Shown here: piece after piece, positions 1 to 8,806 of the stretch | Position numbering within the stretch: the stretch's first letter is position 1 | Layout of the letters: each line of letters begins with the position of its first letter | Source of the DNA: Paenibacillus sp. UNC499MF | GTDB taxonomy: Bacteria > Bacillota > Bacilli > Paenibacillales > NBRC-103111 | Reading direction: 5' to 3' | Length of the DNA stretch: 64,000 nucleotides | Assembly (NCBI RefSeq): GCF_900107975.1 | Contig: NZ_FNVF01000001.1 | Span: forward strand, 747,905-811,904 | The notes under the pieces: generated by a model | The model's database searches: none | The model's input: the letters and a program-made list of their open reading frames with translations, nothing else | What the model was told of the DNA's origin: nothing | Program-made: the position numbers and the translations under genes

Positions 1-54
1 AAGCAAGAACAAAGCAAGAACAAAGCAAGAACAAAGCAAGAACAAAGCAAGAAC
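1..54. repeat. 11-bp tandem repeat at window edge
   Basis: The unit AAGCAAGAACA is repeated head to tail about five times with no mismatch; the last copy lacks its final base. The array starts at the window edge, so it may be longer. It lies downstream of the minus-strand permease gene and outside any convincing coding frame. The unit length is not a multiple of three. No function is visible. Confidence 0.9.
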
Positions 55-104
55 CTACACGAACTTATAAGAAGGCGGTCTGCGAAGTTTTTGTTGATGA
101 GTAC

Positions 105-164
105 CGCCACGGCTGACGAGCACTCTGATCACTTCGCCACGGCTGACGCGTACCCTGATCCCGG
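105..164. repeat. Imperfect 30-bp tandem duplication
   Basis: Two adjacent 30-bp units begin with the same 14 bases (CGCCACGGCTGACG at 105-118 and 135-148) and share a CTGATC block further on. The pair sits just past the 3' end of the minus-strand permease, so it would lie in its 3' untranslated region. No clear function. Confidence 0.7.
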
Positions 165-183
165 ACTGTTCACCGGCGCCGGA

Positions 184-1587
184 TCAGATCAGAAACATCG
201 CCACGACTGTGGTGACGGCCAGACCGATCATCACCGGCTTCAGGTTCCGCCGGGCCAGCTCGAAAGGATCGACGCCGCAGATGGCGGCGGCTGGAATAAG
301 CGCCCACGGGATGAGTGTGCCGCCTCCGACCCAGATGGCCGCCACCTGGCCGAGAGCGGTCAAGGTTGCGGCTCCGGCGCCGAGGGCGGAGGAGAACAGG
401 CTGGCGACCGAGCCGGCCAGCGAGATGCCGGAGAAGCCCGACCCGTCCAGCCCGGTGATGGCGCCCACGGCTGTCAGTGTGACGGCACTTGCGGCCGGAT
501 GGACGGGCACGGTCTGGGCCAGAGCCAGCCCGAGATCATTCACGATCCCGTGCGAGAAGGCCGGCAGGACATGCCCGTACAGCTCGGTAAGAGCCGCGTC
601 GCCGAGGTAAAAGAAGGCGGCGATCGGAATGACGGGACCGAATACCTTAAAGCCGAAATGAAATCCGTCCACCAGGTAAGAGGTCGTCTTTCCGAATCCG
701 CCCCGGCGGTGAGCCATGAGCGAGACGAGCAGCAGGATCAGGGCGGCCGTCCCGCCGATCAGCGCGGTCGCCTCCCCTCCCTGCAGGTTCAGCTCGAACA
801 TGGCCGCAATGTCGGCCGCGAACAGCAGAGGGATCGCGACCGCAAGAGCGAGGCGCTTCCTGCCGGTCAGCAGCTTCCCGGCGGAAGAAGCGCCACCGAT
901 GACGGGAGCGGGCGGCTTGATGGCGCTTTCCGGCTTCAAGGCTCCGCTTCTCAAATCGCGCCGCAGGAACCAGAAAGCCGCCGCGGTCGTGACGGCTCCC
1001 ATCACGGCGACGAGCGGGACGGAAGCTTCCATGACGCTTCCGACGGGAAGTCCGGCGGCGTCGGCGGTCAGCTTCGGCGCTGCCTGGATGACGTAGTCGC
1101 CGGAAAGCGCAATGCCGTGGCCGAACAAGTTCATGGCCACGGCCGCCCCGATGGCCGGCAGACCGGCCCTGACCGCCGCCGGAAGCAGCACGGCTCCGAT
1201 CAGCGCAACCGCCGGGGACGGCCAGAAGAAGCACGAAACGGTCATCATGACGATGCCGATGATCCAGAAGGCCGCTCCCGGGCTGCGGATGAGCTTCGCC
1301 GCGGGAGATATCATCGTGTCGCTGACGCCGGACAACGAGAGAACCTGGCTCATGCCGACAATGACCGAGATGACGAGAATGGTCGGCAGAAGCTCCTTCA
1401 TGGCATAGATGAGGCTGGAGAAAATACCCCCGACCGATTGAGGAAGCGAGCCGGTAGCGGCAAGGCCCAGCACGAAAATGCCGATCAGACAGACCGGCGT
1501 CGTATCTTTGCGAAACAGCATAAACCCGATAATCAGGGCGATAAAACATACATAAACGATATGCAGACCCACCAGTTCCACACTCAC
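184..1587 (-). CDS. Predicted polytopic permease (ion-transporter-type)
   Basis: A 467-residue, very hydrophobic protein with roughly eleven to twelve predicted membrane segments, including repeated glycine/alanine-rich helices and a hydrophilic loop around residue 220. The architecture resembles members of the ion-transporter (DcuC/GntP/ArsB-like) superfamily, but I cannot name a substrate. The start is a GTG preceded by GGAGGG at a good distance. It appears to be monocistronic, and a strong hairpin lies about 100 bases upstream. Family placement is inferred from overall shape, not from a diagnostic motif. Confidence 0.8.
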   Translation of the reverse strand: MSVELVGLHIVYVCFIALIIGFMLFRKDTTPVCLIGIFVLGLAATGSLPQSVGGIFSSLIYAMKELLPTILVISVIVGMSQVLSLSGVSDTMISPAAKLIRSPGAAFWIIGIVMMTVSCFFWPSPAVALIGAVLLPAAVRAGLPAIGAAVAMNLFGHGIALSGDYVIQAAPKLTADAAGLPVGSVMEASVPLVAVMGAVTTAAAFWFLRRDLRSGALKPESAIKPPAPVIGGASSAGKLLTGRKRLALAVAIPLLFAADIAAMFELNLQGGEATALIGGTAALILLLVSLMAHRRGGFGKTTSYLVDGFHFGFKVFGPVIPIAAFFYLGDAALTELYGHVLPAFSHGIVNDLGLALAQTVPVHPAASAVTLTAVGAITGLDGSGFSGISLAGSVASLFSSALGAGAATLTALGQVAAIWVGGGTLIPWALIPAAAICGVDPFELARRNLKPVMIGLAVTTVVAMFLI

Positions 1588-1689
1588 GGGAATCCCTCCG
1601 TCTTGGGCTTACATCCTGTACTGCCTACAGCTTATGCAGGTCCCGGATGAAGGTTCCCGGCCGGTCCGGACCGGCGGAGGACAAAAAGA

Positions 1690-1714
1690 AACCCCCTCGT
1701 CCGAGGGGGTTTTT
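1690..1714. terminator. Rho-independent terminator, works both ways
   Basis: A GC-rich stem (AACCCCCT paired with AGGGGGTT) is followed by five T on the plus strand and by a T-rich run on the minus strand. It would end the minus-strand gene at 1839-2102 before the permease. Since it lies about 100 bases upstream of the permease start, a leader attenuator is the alternative. Confidence 0.8.
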
Positions 1715-1838
1715 AGCAGTTAATAAGAATCGTTATTTATCGTCTGAAAGTTGTTCCTGCTATTTAAATAGGGTCCATTTGTAGGTTATGTAGGGTCAGC
1801 TTCATTTCATCTCTATTTATACGGGTTTACTGGCTTGC

Positions 1839-2102
1839 TTAGTTACGCTGTTCTTCCGCGCTTTCCATTTTGGCGCTGAATTCGCATTTTTCTCTTGAGT
1901 AAATCGTTGTACAGCTATTGAGGCTCGAACGGATTTTCACCTGGTCCTGGTTGTACTTTTCGATAAAACCTCGTCCGATTTGGACATACACATCGTTGTG
2001 ATCCATTCCCCAGATGTAGACTTCGGTCTGCGAGAGTGCTGCGGCGAACAATTCGACATCCATTTCCAACAATTTCGTTCCATAAATCATCTCATCGTAC
2101 AC
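1839..2102 (-). CDS. Small hypothetical protein
   Basis: An 87-residue soluble protein with an acidic and aromatic composition and no signal peptide or membrane segment. I do not recognise a family. The first ATG has a GGAG-like element about 13 bases upstream; a second ATG four codons in has GATGAG just before it, so the start is uncertain. It is divergent from the DUF3900 gene and followed by a strong hairpin at 1690-1714. Sequence texture, for example a YIWGMDHNDVYVQIG segment, looks like a folded protein rather than a chance frame. Confidence 0.6.
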   Translation of the reverse strand: MYDEMIYGTKLLEMDVELFAAALSQTEVYIWGMDHNDVYVQIGRGFIEKYNQDQVKIRSSLNSCTTIYSREKCEFSAKMESAEEQRN

Positions 2103-2284
2103 CCCAACTCCATAGTAAATCGTATTTCTATCGTTCCTACAAGTATAGACAGGTCGGAGCTTTCAATAATCACACACCTTGGCAGTTTTTTTGTCCGGAA
2201 TCAGTTTCTTTTGTCAAAAATCGCGGGATTCGCTACAATCAGAGGAGGTTAGACAGCAGGTTAACGGATAAAGGGGAAAAAAGC

Positions 2285-3361
2285 ATGAAATTCGAAGTGG
2301 AATTTATCTCATTTTTTGTCATACGCGAAGAAGGGCCCGGCAAAGCTTACCGTCATTTTCAAACTTTGGACGGGGACGCTTACGAAGGCAGCGCGCTGGA
2401 ACAGTTTCTGGGCGGCGAATTTGCCCGGCTTGCCAAGCGCAAGGTGGAACGCAATCCGCAGTCCGAGCAGGTTCCGACCAAAATCGGACGATTTATAACG
2501 GAGCCGGGGTGCGGCCTCGAAACGAATCCGAACTACAATATGTTCGCCAGACTGCGCGGCGCCGCGTCCCGGGAGGATTTCCTGAAAGAAAGCGACGAAC
2601 TGGCAAGAGCCTACATTCAGACGAGCTCGGTGCGCAGCGGAGCGCTTATTACGGCCAGCGCCAAGCTGCCGCAGTACTTTGACGAGCCGTTCGTATTCGT
2701 GATGAAATGCGATTTCGAGCCTAAAATCGCCCGCATTACGGACGAATCCAGCCTGCTTCACGAAGTGGAAATGGCGATCAACGCGAAAAATATGAAAGCG
2801 ATCCAGTATCCGTATATGCCGGAGGTCGGTATGCTAGAGGATTGGGAGCTGAAAATCCATCAGCCTTCGCACGCCAAATATTTCGAGGATCTGCTGAAAT
2901 TCGTGGAGTATGAGAAATCCATGCCCGAACTGCTTAATCATCAGGTGGTCAACCTGGTGCAGCAGCATATCGAGCAGACGCTCGAAGCCCATCCCGAGCA
3001 GAAGGAAGCGGAAGAACGGGATCTTGAACTCTGGGCCGCAAGCGAGAAGCGGGAGCTGCAGGAGAAGTGGGCGCCGGAGCTTGTCATGGAGGCCGCCAAC
3101 TTTCTGGTGGAGCAGCAGCCCGATTTGGGCATGACCTTCAAGCTCGATCATCTGACGGTAAAAGGAAAGCTGGCGGATTACGGGAGGAAAGTTCATTTTG
3201 CCAAGTTCGGGGACCGGTACGTCGTACTGCTGAGCGGAAGCTCCCTTCATTTCGAGAAGGGGGTTTCACCCGTGGAGCTTCTTCAGCCCGAAGATATCCA
3301 GTCCGTCCTAGCCCGTCTTGAACGCGAAGCCGCAGAAGACGCCGAAGGCGGAGATTTTTAA
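2285..3361 (+). CDS. DUF3900 family protein
   Basis: A 358-residue soluble cytoplasmic protein matching from memory the Bacilli-wide DUF3900 family: an N-terminal strand-rich segment with ISFFVIREEG, a conserved KIGRFI block near residue 70, an EMAINAKNMKAIQYP segment mid-protein, and a charged C-terminal half ending near a GVSPVELLQPEDI motif. The open frame extends upstream, but the ATG at 2285 is preceded by a purine-rich AAAGGGGAAAA and matches the family N-terminus. Function is unknown in the family. The next gene, 65 bases downstream on the same strand, is a small PH-like protein. Confidence 0.85.
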   Translation: MKFEVEFISFFVIREEGPGKAYRHFQTLDGDAYEGSALEQFLGGEFARLAKRKVERNPQSEQVPTKIGRFITEPGCGLETNPNYNMFARLRGAASREDFLKESDELARAYIQTSSVRSGALITASAKLPQYFDEPFVFVMKCDFEPKIARITDESSLLHEVEMAINAKNMKAIQYPYMPEVGMLEDWELKIHQPSHAKYFEDLLKFVEYEKSMPELLNHQVVNLVQQHIEQTLEAHPEQKEAEERDLELWAASEKRELQEKWAPELVMEAANFLVEQQPDLGMTFKLDHLTVKGKLADYGRKVHFAKFGDRYVVLLSGSSLHFEKGVSPVELLQPEDIQSVLARLEREAAEDAEGGDF

Positions 3362-3425
3362 AAGTCGCGTACGTCCGTTTCAGGGTGTGGTAAAATAAGG
3401 ATTATGGCAAGGGAGTTGATGAGCT

Positions 3426-3803
3426 GTGGGAATTTTGGACGGTTTATTGGGCAACGCTTCGGAAATGTCTCCGGAGAAGCTTCAGAAGGACCTGGAGCCG
3501 TTTCTCATCCAGGGAGAGCAAGTGCAGGTCGCGTACAAAATTATCCGGGACGGTTTCGTATTTACGAACAAACGCCTGATTCTTATCGACAAACAAGGGG
3601 TGACGGGGTCCAAAGTCGAATATATGTCCGTGCCCTACAAGAGTATTATCCGGTTTGCAAAAGAAAGCGCGGGGACGTTCGATCTGGATGCCGAGCTTAA
3701 AATCTGGCTGTCGAGCACGCATGAGCCTATCGTCAAGAAGTTTAACAAAAGCGCCAACATCAATGACGTGTACGCGATGCTGAGCCGGTATGTTTTGGGA
3801 TAA
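3426..3803 (+). CDS. PH-domain protein (bPH family)
   Basis: A 125-residue protein of the bacterial pleckstrin-homology type. The FVFTNKRLILIDKQGVTG segment, a short strand pair ending in a basic turn, and the later VPYKSIIRFAKES segment are typical of this fold. Start is GTG with GGGAG upstream. Proteins of this family are cytosolic and often of unknown role. It is followed immediately by a terminator, and it may be transcribed with the DUF3900 gene. Confidence 0.85.
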   Translation: MGILDGLLGNASEMSPEKLQKDLEPFLIQGEQVQVAYKIIRDGFVFTNKRLILIDKQGVTGSKVEYMSVPYKSIIRFAKESAGTFDLDAELKIWLSSTHEPIVKKFNKSANINDVYAMLSRYVLG

Positions 3804-3818
3804 AACGAATGAATATGA

Positions 3819-3856
3819 AAAAGCCTTCCGGCCCGAACGGCCGGAGGGCTTTTTTG
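3819..3856 (+). terminator. Rho-independent terminator
   Basis: A 13-bp stem (AAGCCTTCCGGCC with GGCCGGAGGGCTT) with a short loop and a run of T. It ends the DUF3900/PH-domain transcript. Confidence 0.9.
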
Positions 3857-3888
3857 GCGTGAAGACGGAATCCTGCGGAGAAAAGAAG

Positions 3889-4020
3889 TTACTCCCCTAA
3901 AACGTTTTCGGGCTTCGGTTCAGGACCTTTGCCGTCGGCCAGCTTGTCGCCGAACTGATCGAGTCTGCCCGGATGACTGGCCGGACCGCGATTTTTGGGC
4001 TTGCTGTTTCTACCTGCCAT
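3889..4020 (-). CDS. Small basic/proline-rich protein (43 aa)
   Basis: A 43-residue frame starting MAGRNSKPKNRG and ending PENVLGE, very hydrophilic and rich in Lys, Gly, Pro and Asn, with no cysteine. The ATG has a perfect GGAGGTGG six bases upstream, which is the main reason to accept it. Composition and size resemble minor acid-soluble spore proteins, but I cannot match it to a named Ssp. Convergent with the PH-domain gene and divergent from the L,D-transpeptidase gene. Confidence 0.65.
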   Translation of the reverse strand: MAGRNSKPKNRGPASHPGRLDQFGDKLADGKGPEPKPENVLGE

Positions 4021-4220
4021 GGAATCCACCTCCGGCTATTAGTTTGCTTGCAGAGGAAGCAATTCATGCACCGGCTGAAGCGGAATAGCGAGAAAAATAG
4101 CGAAGAGGCGCCCGCGAAAATTGGCGTACGATTCTAACTATACAAATTGTATTTATGTTGATACAATATGTATCGAACAGCCTATTAATCTCTCATGACG
4201 GCAAAAACAGGAGGTAGGGA

Positions 4221-5879
4221 ATGGGAGGAGCGACGAAACGGTTTTCGCATCCTTTGGAACCGCAGCTTGTGCGGGTCAACAAAAATTTATACATCAGCCG
4301 GGGAGACCCGCAGTATTTCGATAAAGTCATCCGTTATGCCGATAAAACGTCTCCCGAAGCCCATTATCGGATGGGAGAGCGTGCGAGGAAGCAGGGAGAC
4401 TTATCCAGGGCGCTTTTTCATTATCAAGAGGTGATGAAAACGTACCCCTCTCCGTATTACTCCGACGCCAACCGGGCTTTGCATGAACTGGCGGAGCGGG
4501 AGGAAAGCGACCTGGCGGGAGTCCGGAAAGAGCTGGAGGCTGCGACGGGAAGAAAATTCAACAAGTTTTTGCGGACTTTCCTTTACGCGCTCATCGTCAT
4601 CAATCTTATTCTGTTGGTCGTTCTTCTCTCTGGAGAAGGAGGCAAGCAGACCGCTTCCGCCGCGGAAAACGGACCGCCTCCAAGCTATGAATCGCATGCA
4701 GTGCAGCCTCAACAAGGAAACAGCTTCTCGCCGGAAGCTGCTTCTTTACGCCCGGAGGGGTTTTCGGGTGTGGAAGCGGACGAACGGCCATATCTTGTGC
4801 GGGTTGTCCCTGACACGGACAACGCCCGCGCGGAGGCTTTGATTCGACGGGAAATGGAGCATCTTATCGGACGGAATCCGCAGAAAAGCCGGGTCATTTA
4901 CGGAATCCGCCAAAGGGGCGGCACTGCGGATTTTTCGGCGGATACGGCAGCGGGACAAGCGTTTCCGGCCGGCGGCCCCGCGGAATTGGAGAATGCTTTC
5001 GTACTGGCGCAGTATGTGCCGGCGCTTCGCAAACCCGTGGAGATCACCTATCTGGGTGAAGGCGCTCCACGCGCCGAAGTGCTCACGCGGATAGGGACCC
5101 AGCTCATCCGGACGGCGCTCCGGACCTACGCGGCCGACCACGGAGGGAAATTTCCGGGGAGCCTGGACGAGCTGGTCCGGGACTATCCCGGAAATTACCT
5201 CAGCTTCGTGCCGCGCGAAGCCGTATCGGGCTCCATCCGGGTGAGCCCGTCCTACGACGGTGGTGGCGGGTGGGTTTACCGGCCCGCCGCCGGAGACGCC
5301 GGTTCGGCCTTGACGCCGAACCTGCCGGGAGCTTCGCTAGCGGGTGTCCTGCCTCCCGCTAGCGCCGCCGCACAGGCGAACGTCCCGTTCGAGCCTGTGC
5401 AGGTGAAGGTGATCAAGCGGGAGCACCGCTTGATCTTAACAGCCGGAGGCGCGGTGCTGGAAGCCCGCGCCGGGATCGGCCGTCCGGAGTCGCCGACGCC
5501 GGACGGCACGTTCGCCGTGCGGGAGCGGGTGATCGCTCCCGCGGGCGGGACGCCGGGCGTGTACGGCGCCGCGGCGCTCGGGCTTGGCGCCATAGCGGTG
5601 CACGGCACGGCGGATGCCGCGTCTGTCGGCGCGGCGCGCTCGCTCGGCTGCATCCGGCTCGGCGATGCCGACATGCTGGCGCTTTTCGCGCTCGTGCCGA
5701 AGGGCAGCGCTGTCCGCGTCGCCGAAGCTGCGTCAGCCGCCGATGGCCGGTCTGCGGCCGGCGTGGCCACCGTCGGCAGGCTGGACCTCGCAGCCGCAGC
5801 CGCGGCGCTGAAGCCGCCGGGAGCGCCCGGCGTGCGGGAGTCCGCCCCGGAGGGGAGCGTTTTCCACTGGCTGGGCTGA
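4221..5879 (+). CDS. Membrane-anchored L,D-transpeptidase (YkuD) with TPR-like cytoplasmic part
   Basis: 552 residues. Residues 1-110 are cytoplasmic by the positive-inside rule and contain a TPR-like helix pair (SPEAHYRMGERARKQGDLSRAL). A single membrane span is near 119-136. A long low-complexity linker follows, then a C-terminal YkuD L,D-transpeptidase domain with His461 in an AVHGT motif and the nucleophile Cys477 in SLGCIRL. Such enzymes form 3-3 crosslinks in peptidoglycan or attach proteins to it. Start chosen by AGGAGGT before ATG 4221. The catalytic half is markedly GC-richer than the N-terminal half. Flanked upstream by an AT-rich 140-bp segment likely to hold its promoter. Confidence 0.88.
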   Translation: MGGATKRFSHPLEPQLVRVNKNLYISRGDPQYFDKVIRYADKTSPEAHYRMGERARKQGDLSRALFHYQEVMKTYPSPYYSDANRALHELAEREESDLAGVRKELEAATGRKFNKFLRTFLYALIVINLILLVVLLSGEGGKQTASAAENGPPPSYESHAVQPQQGNSFSPEAASLRPEGFSGVEADERPYLVRVVPDTDNARAEALIRREMEHLIGRNPQKSRVIYGIRQRGGTADFSADTAAGQAFPAGGPAELENAFVLAQYVPALRKPVEITYLGEGAPRAEVLTRIGTQLIRTALRTYAADHGGKFPGSLDELVRDYPGNYLSFVPREAVSGSIRVSPSYDGGGGWVYRPAAGDAGSALTPNLPGASLAGVLPPASAAAQANVPFEPVQVKVIKREHRLILTAGGAVLEARAGIGRPESPTPDGTFAVRERVIAPAGGTPGVYGAAALGLGAIAVHGTADAASVGAARSLGCIRLGDADMLALFALVPKGSAVRVAEAASAADGRSAAGVATVGRLDLAAAAAALKPPGAPGVRESAPEGSVFHWLG

Positions 5880-6054
5880 CGGTCCCGGTTAGGCGGCTGT
5901 GCCCGGACAGGGAAGTTTCCCTGCCGCCCCTTTGTATTTCCTTCCCGCATCCCCTACAATAGGAGGGACAGTTGACGGAAACGAACCGGTTGTATAGCGC
6001 AGTAGCACTAGCGGCAGAAGTTTCCGGACAGCACACATCCGGGAGGAACTTATC

Positions 6055-6543
6055 ATGCTTATTATGAACGAGAAAATAAAAGCGGCCGAGGTCGAGCTCA
6101 CGGGATTGAACGGGGAAAAGCTCGGAGTCCTGACGAGGGAAGAAGCGCTGAAACTGGCGAAGGAAGCGGACGCCGATCTGGTCTGCACGTCTTTGATGAG
6201 CAGCCCTCCGCCATGCAAGCTTGCCTCTCGCGGAACGGCGAAACAGGCAGCCCAGAAAGACAAACAGGCGGCCCGCCGTCAAGACAAGCCGCTGAAAGTG
6301 AAAGAGCTGAGGCTAACTGTACATATCGAAGACCACGACTATGAAACGAAGCAGAGACAGGCCGAGAAGCTTCTGGCTTCGGGCAGCGCCGTACAGCTCG
6401 TCGTCCGCATCCAGGGCAAAGAAGGACCGAAAGCGAAGGAGCTTCTGGAACGGCTGGTTAAGGATCTTTCAGCCGCCGGTATGAAGGAGACGAACATCCA
6501 GGTCAGCGGCAAGCAGGCGGCTGTCCGGATTAATCCGCTGTAG
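6055..6543 (+). CDS. Divergent translation initiation factor IF-3 paralogue
   Basis: 162 residues with both IF-3 domains: N-terminal IKAAEVELTGLNGEKLGVLTREEAL, the linker region with a PPPCKL motif in place of the usual PPVCRIMDYGK, and a C-terminal domain with VKELRLTVHIEDHDYETK (canonical IF-3 has VKEVRLSPTIEEHDF). The linker is altered and the C-terminus lacks the usual conserved MLM-type ending. It is not next to rpmI and rplT, where the housekeeping infC normally sits, so it is probably a second copy with a special role. GGAGG lies eight bases before ATG 6055. Confidence 0.85.
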   Translation: MLIMNEKIKAAEVELTGLNGEKLGVLTREEALKLAKEADADLVCTSLMSSPPPCKLASRGTAKQAAQKDKQAARRQDKPLKVKELRLTVHIEDHDYETKQRQAEKLLASGSAVQLVVRIQGKEGPKAKELLERLVKDLSAAGMKETNIQVSGKQAAVRINPL

Positions 6544-6585
6544 AACGGCACATCCCAGGGTCCCCGCGGCCCTCCGTTACAAACT

Positions 6586-6622
6586 AAAGAGCAGTCTCCC
6601 GGACCGGGCAGACTGCTCTTTT
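6586..6622. terminator. Bidirectional terminator
   Basis: Twelve-base arms (AAAGAGCAGTCT / AGACTGCTCTTT) with T-rich flanks between the convergent IF-3 paralogue and aldo/keto reductase genes. Confidence 0.9.
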
Positions 6623-6626
6623 GCGT

Positions 6627-7523
6627 TTACATCTGCCCGATCCAGTCAGGGCGGGCAACTTGTTTCCAGCGGGCGCGAATCGCTTCCACCTCTTCCCGGG
6701 GAAGCGGACCCTGACCGGCCAGGCGTGCGTTCTGGACCCAGCGGCCGGGCTTGCTCGTCCCGACGATCACCGTCGAGACGCCCGGTACCGATAAGGTGAA
6801 GCGCAGCGCTTTTTCGATGGAATCTTCCAGATCTCCGTTCAGAAAATCATACTGCAGTTCCTGAAGCCGGTCCCAGTATGTATGCCGATACGGACTTTCG
6901 GGCTTTTGGCCGGTCCGCCATGCCGCGTTGGCGATCGGACGTTTGACGGTAATGCCTATGCCTCTTTGAGCCGCTTCAGGCAGCGTTAATTCTATCGCTT
7001 CCTGATCCGCGATATTGAGCGAAGTTTCGAGTGAATCGAATACACCGGTCCGGATCGCGTACAGAGCCGCTTGATGGTCCCCGCTGTAGCCGATATAACG
7101 CGTTTTGCCTTGTTCCTTGGCTCTTTTCAGAACCTCGATGACTTCTCCCCGCCGCAAAATTTCTTCGGAGCAGCTGTGAAGGTGGATCACATCCACATAA
7201 TCCGTATGAAGCCTCTTCAAACTGCGGTCGATACTCTGCTCCAGCAGCCTCGGATCCCAATCTTCGAAATCCAGGCCGGAGGCGTGACCGCATTTCGTAA
7301 ACAGATAATAATCGTCCCGGCGGTGCGAGACTGTTTTGCCGATCAGCTCTTCGCTCGTCCCGTAGCATTCGGCGGTGTCGATGAGATTAAGCCCGGCGTC
7401 CAGCGCCGTACCGAGCAGCTTTTCGGCCGCGGCCGTTTCCAGACCCTCCAGTCCGATTTCCGCCGCTCCGAGGCCAAGCATGCTTACCTTCATGTCCGTT
7501 TTGCCGTAAGAACGTTTTTCCAT
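6627..7523 (-). CDS. Aldo/keto reductase
   Basis: 298 residues of the NADPH-dependent aldo/keto reductase superfamily (TIM barrel). The catalytic tetrad is visible as Asp and Tyr in DTAECYG, Lys in FTKCGHASG, and His in IHLHS. The C-terminal part has the cofactor-binding VIVGTSKPGR segment. The open frame runs 22 codons further upstream, but the ATG at 7523 gives the family N-terminus (MEKRSYGKTDMKVS) and follows AGGAG. Substrate unknown. Single gene, convergent with the IF-3 paralogue. Confidence 0.92.
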   Translation of the reverse strand: MEKRSYGKTDMKVSMLGLGAAEIGLEGLETAAAEKLLGTALDAGLNLIDTAECYGTSEELIGKTVSHRRDDYYLFTKCGHASGLDFEDWDPRLLEQSIDRSLKRLHTDYVDVIHLHSCSEEILRRGEVIEVLKRAKEQGKTRYIGYSGDHQAALYAIRTGVFDSLETSLNIADQEAIELTLPEAAQRGIGITVKRPIANAAWRTGQKPESPYRHTYWDRLQELQYDFLNGDLEDSIEKALRFTLSVPGVSTVIVGTSKPGRWVQNARLAGQGPLPREEVEAIRARWKQVARPDWIGQM

Positions 7524-7599
7524 GCTGCACCAGCTCCTTTCCCGTACGATTACCCGGGTAAACGTCCGGTAAATCCTTTTTGCCTGCAAGGGTCAAAAG

Positions 7600-7636
7600 A
7601 AAAACAGCTTCACCCGGGAAAGGGGAAGCTGTTTGC
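7600..7636 (-). terminator. Terminator of the M29 aminopeptidase gene
   Basis: Ten-base arms (AAACAGCTTC / GAAGCTGTTT); reading the minus strand, the stem is followed by a T-rich run. It lies between the aminopeptidase stop and the aldo/keto reductase start. Confidence 0.85.
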
Positions 7637-7690
7637 GGAAGCGCGCCGATTACTGCAATCGGCGGATCCGGCGTAAACCGAAGGCCAGGT

Positions 7691-8806
7691 TTACTTCAGG
7701 TTTTCGGGGTTCAAGCACTCCAGCTCGGGAATAACGAAACGTCCGTCCTTGCGGATGAGGACATCGTCGAACCAGATTTCGCCGCCGCCGTATTCGGGAC
7801 GTTGGATAAGCACGATATCCCAGTGAACGGAAGAGCGGTTGCCGTTGTCGGCGATTTCATAGGCTTGTCCCGGCGTAAAGTGAATGGAACCGTCGATTTT
7901 TTCATCGAACAAAGTATCTTTCATCGGCTGCAGAATGTAAGGGTTCACGCCGATCGCAAATTCACCGATATAACGTGCGCCTTCATCCGTGTCCAGAATT
8001 TCATTCATGCGGACGGAGTTGTTGCTCGTCGCTTCCACGATTTTTCCGTTTTCGAATTTCAGGACGACATTCTCGAAAGAAGTACCGGAATAGACGGTAG
8101 GCGTATTATAAGAAATGACACCGTTTACCGTGTTGAGTACGGGCGCCGTATACACTTCGCCGTCGGGAATGTTGCGCTTGCCGCAGCATTTGATCGCCGG
8201 AATGTCTTTGATGGAGAACGAAAGATCGGTTCCCGGAGAAACAAGGCGGACCTTGTCCGTACGGTTCATAAGCTGAACCAGGGGTTCCATGGCCGTTTCC
8301 ATTTTGCTGTAATCGAGGTTGCACACCTGGAAGTAGAAATCCTCGAACGCTTCGGTGCTCGTGTTGGCCAGTTGGGCCATGGAGCCGTTCGGATAGCGCA
8401 TTACGCACCATTTCGTGTGGTTGACACGCTGGTTGGTCACCGGTCTGGAGTACACGCTCATGTACAATTTCAAACGGTCTTCCGGCACGTCTGCGGTTTC
8501 CGTTACGTTGTCGCCGGCGCGCACGGCCACGTAAGCCTGCATTTCTTTCATGCGGCTCAGTTCGATCTCGGCTTTTTTCTCCAGCGTTTCGCGTGTGGCG
8601 CCGAGCATCATGCTGCGGTTGATCGCCGGATCGCGCAGTTCAACGATAGGATTTCCGCCGGCGGCGTAAACTTCTTCGATAAAGCATTTCGCAAGCTCGG
8701 GATCTTTGACGCCGATCAGCTCGATCAAAATATTTTCGCCCGGCTGAAGTTCAACCGAATAGTGGATAATGTTGCGTGCAAACGTAACCATTCTTGGATC
8801 TCTCAT
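7691..8806 (-). CDS. M29 family metallo-aminopeptidase
   Basis: 371 residues of the thermophilic aminopeptidase T/AmpS family (peptidase family M29), cytosolic, binding two metal ions. The C-terminal metal-binding block is visible (GEFAIGVNP, then SSVHWDIV with His and Asp ligands). AAGGAGTTCC precedes the ATG at 8806. Length is close to the short branch of the family. A second, longer M29 member lies at 48140-49372; the two are clearly distinct proteins. Confidence 0.93.
   Translation of the reverse strand: MRDPRMVTFARNIIHYSVELQPGENILIELIGVKDPELAKCFIEEVYAAGGNPIVELRDPAINRSMMLGATRETLEKKAEIELSRMKEMQAYVAVRAGDNVTETADVPEDRLKLYMSVYSRPVTNQRVNHTKWCVMRYPNGSMAQLANTSTEAFEDFYFQVCNLDYSKMETAMEPLVQLMNRTDKVRLVSPGTDLSFSIKDIPAIKCCGKRNIPDGEVYTAPVLNTVNGVISYNTPTVYSGTSFENVVLKFENGKIVEATSNNSVRMNEILDTDEGARYIGEFAIGVNPYILQPMKDTLFDEKIDGSIHFTPGQAYEIADNGNRSSVHWDIVLIQRPEYGGGEIWFDDVLIRKDGRFVIPELECLNPENLK

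Noticed and set aside
91-1650. 519-codon plus-strand open frame opposite the permease gene
   Set aside because: It is the antisense of a GC-rich membrane-protein gene. Its translation is low-complexity (Gly/Arg/Asp) with no domain, and it has no ribosome site.
4140-4175. ATACAAATTGTAT / ATACAATATGTAT repeats before the L,D-transpeptidase gene
   Set aside because: AT-rich promoter sequence; the repeats are imperfect and could be chance. No regulator is linked.
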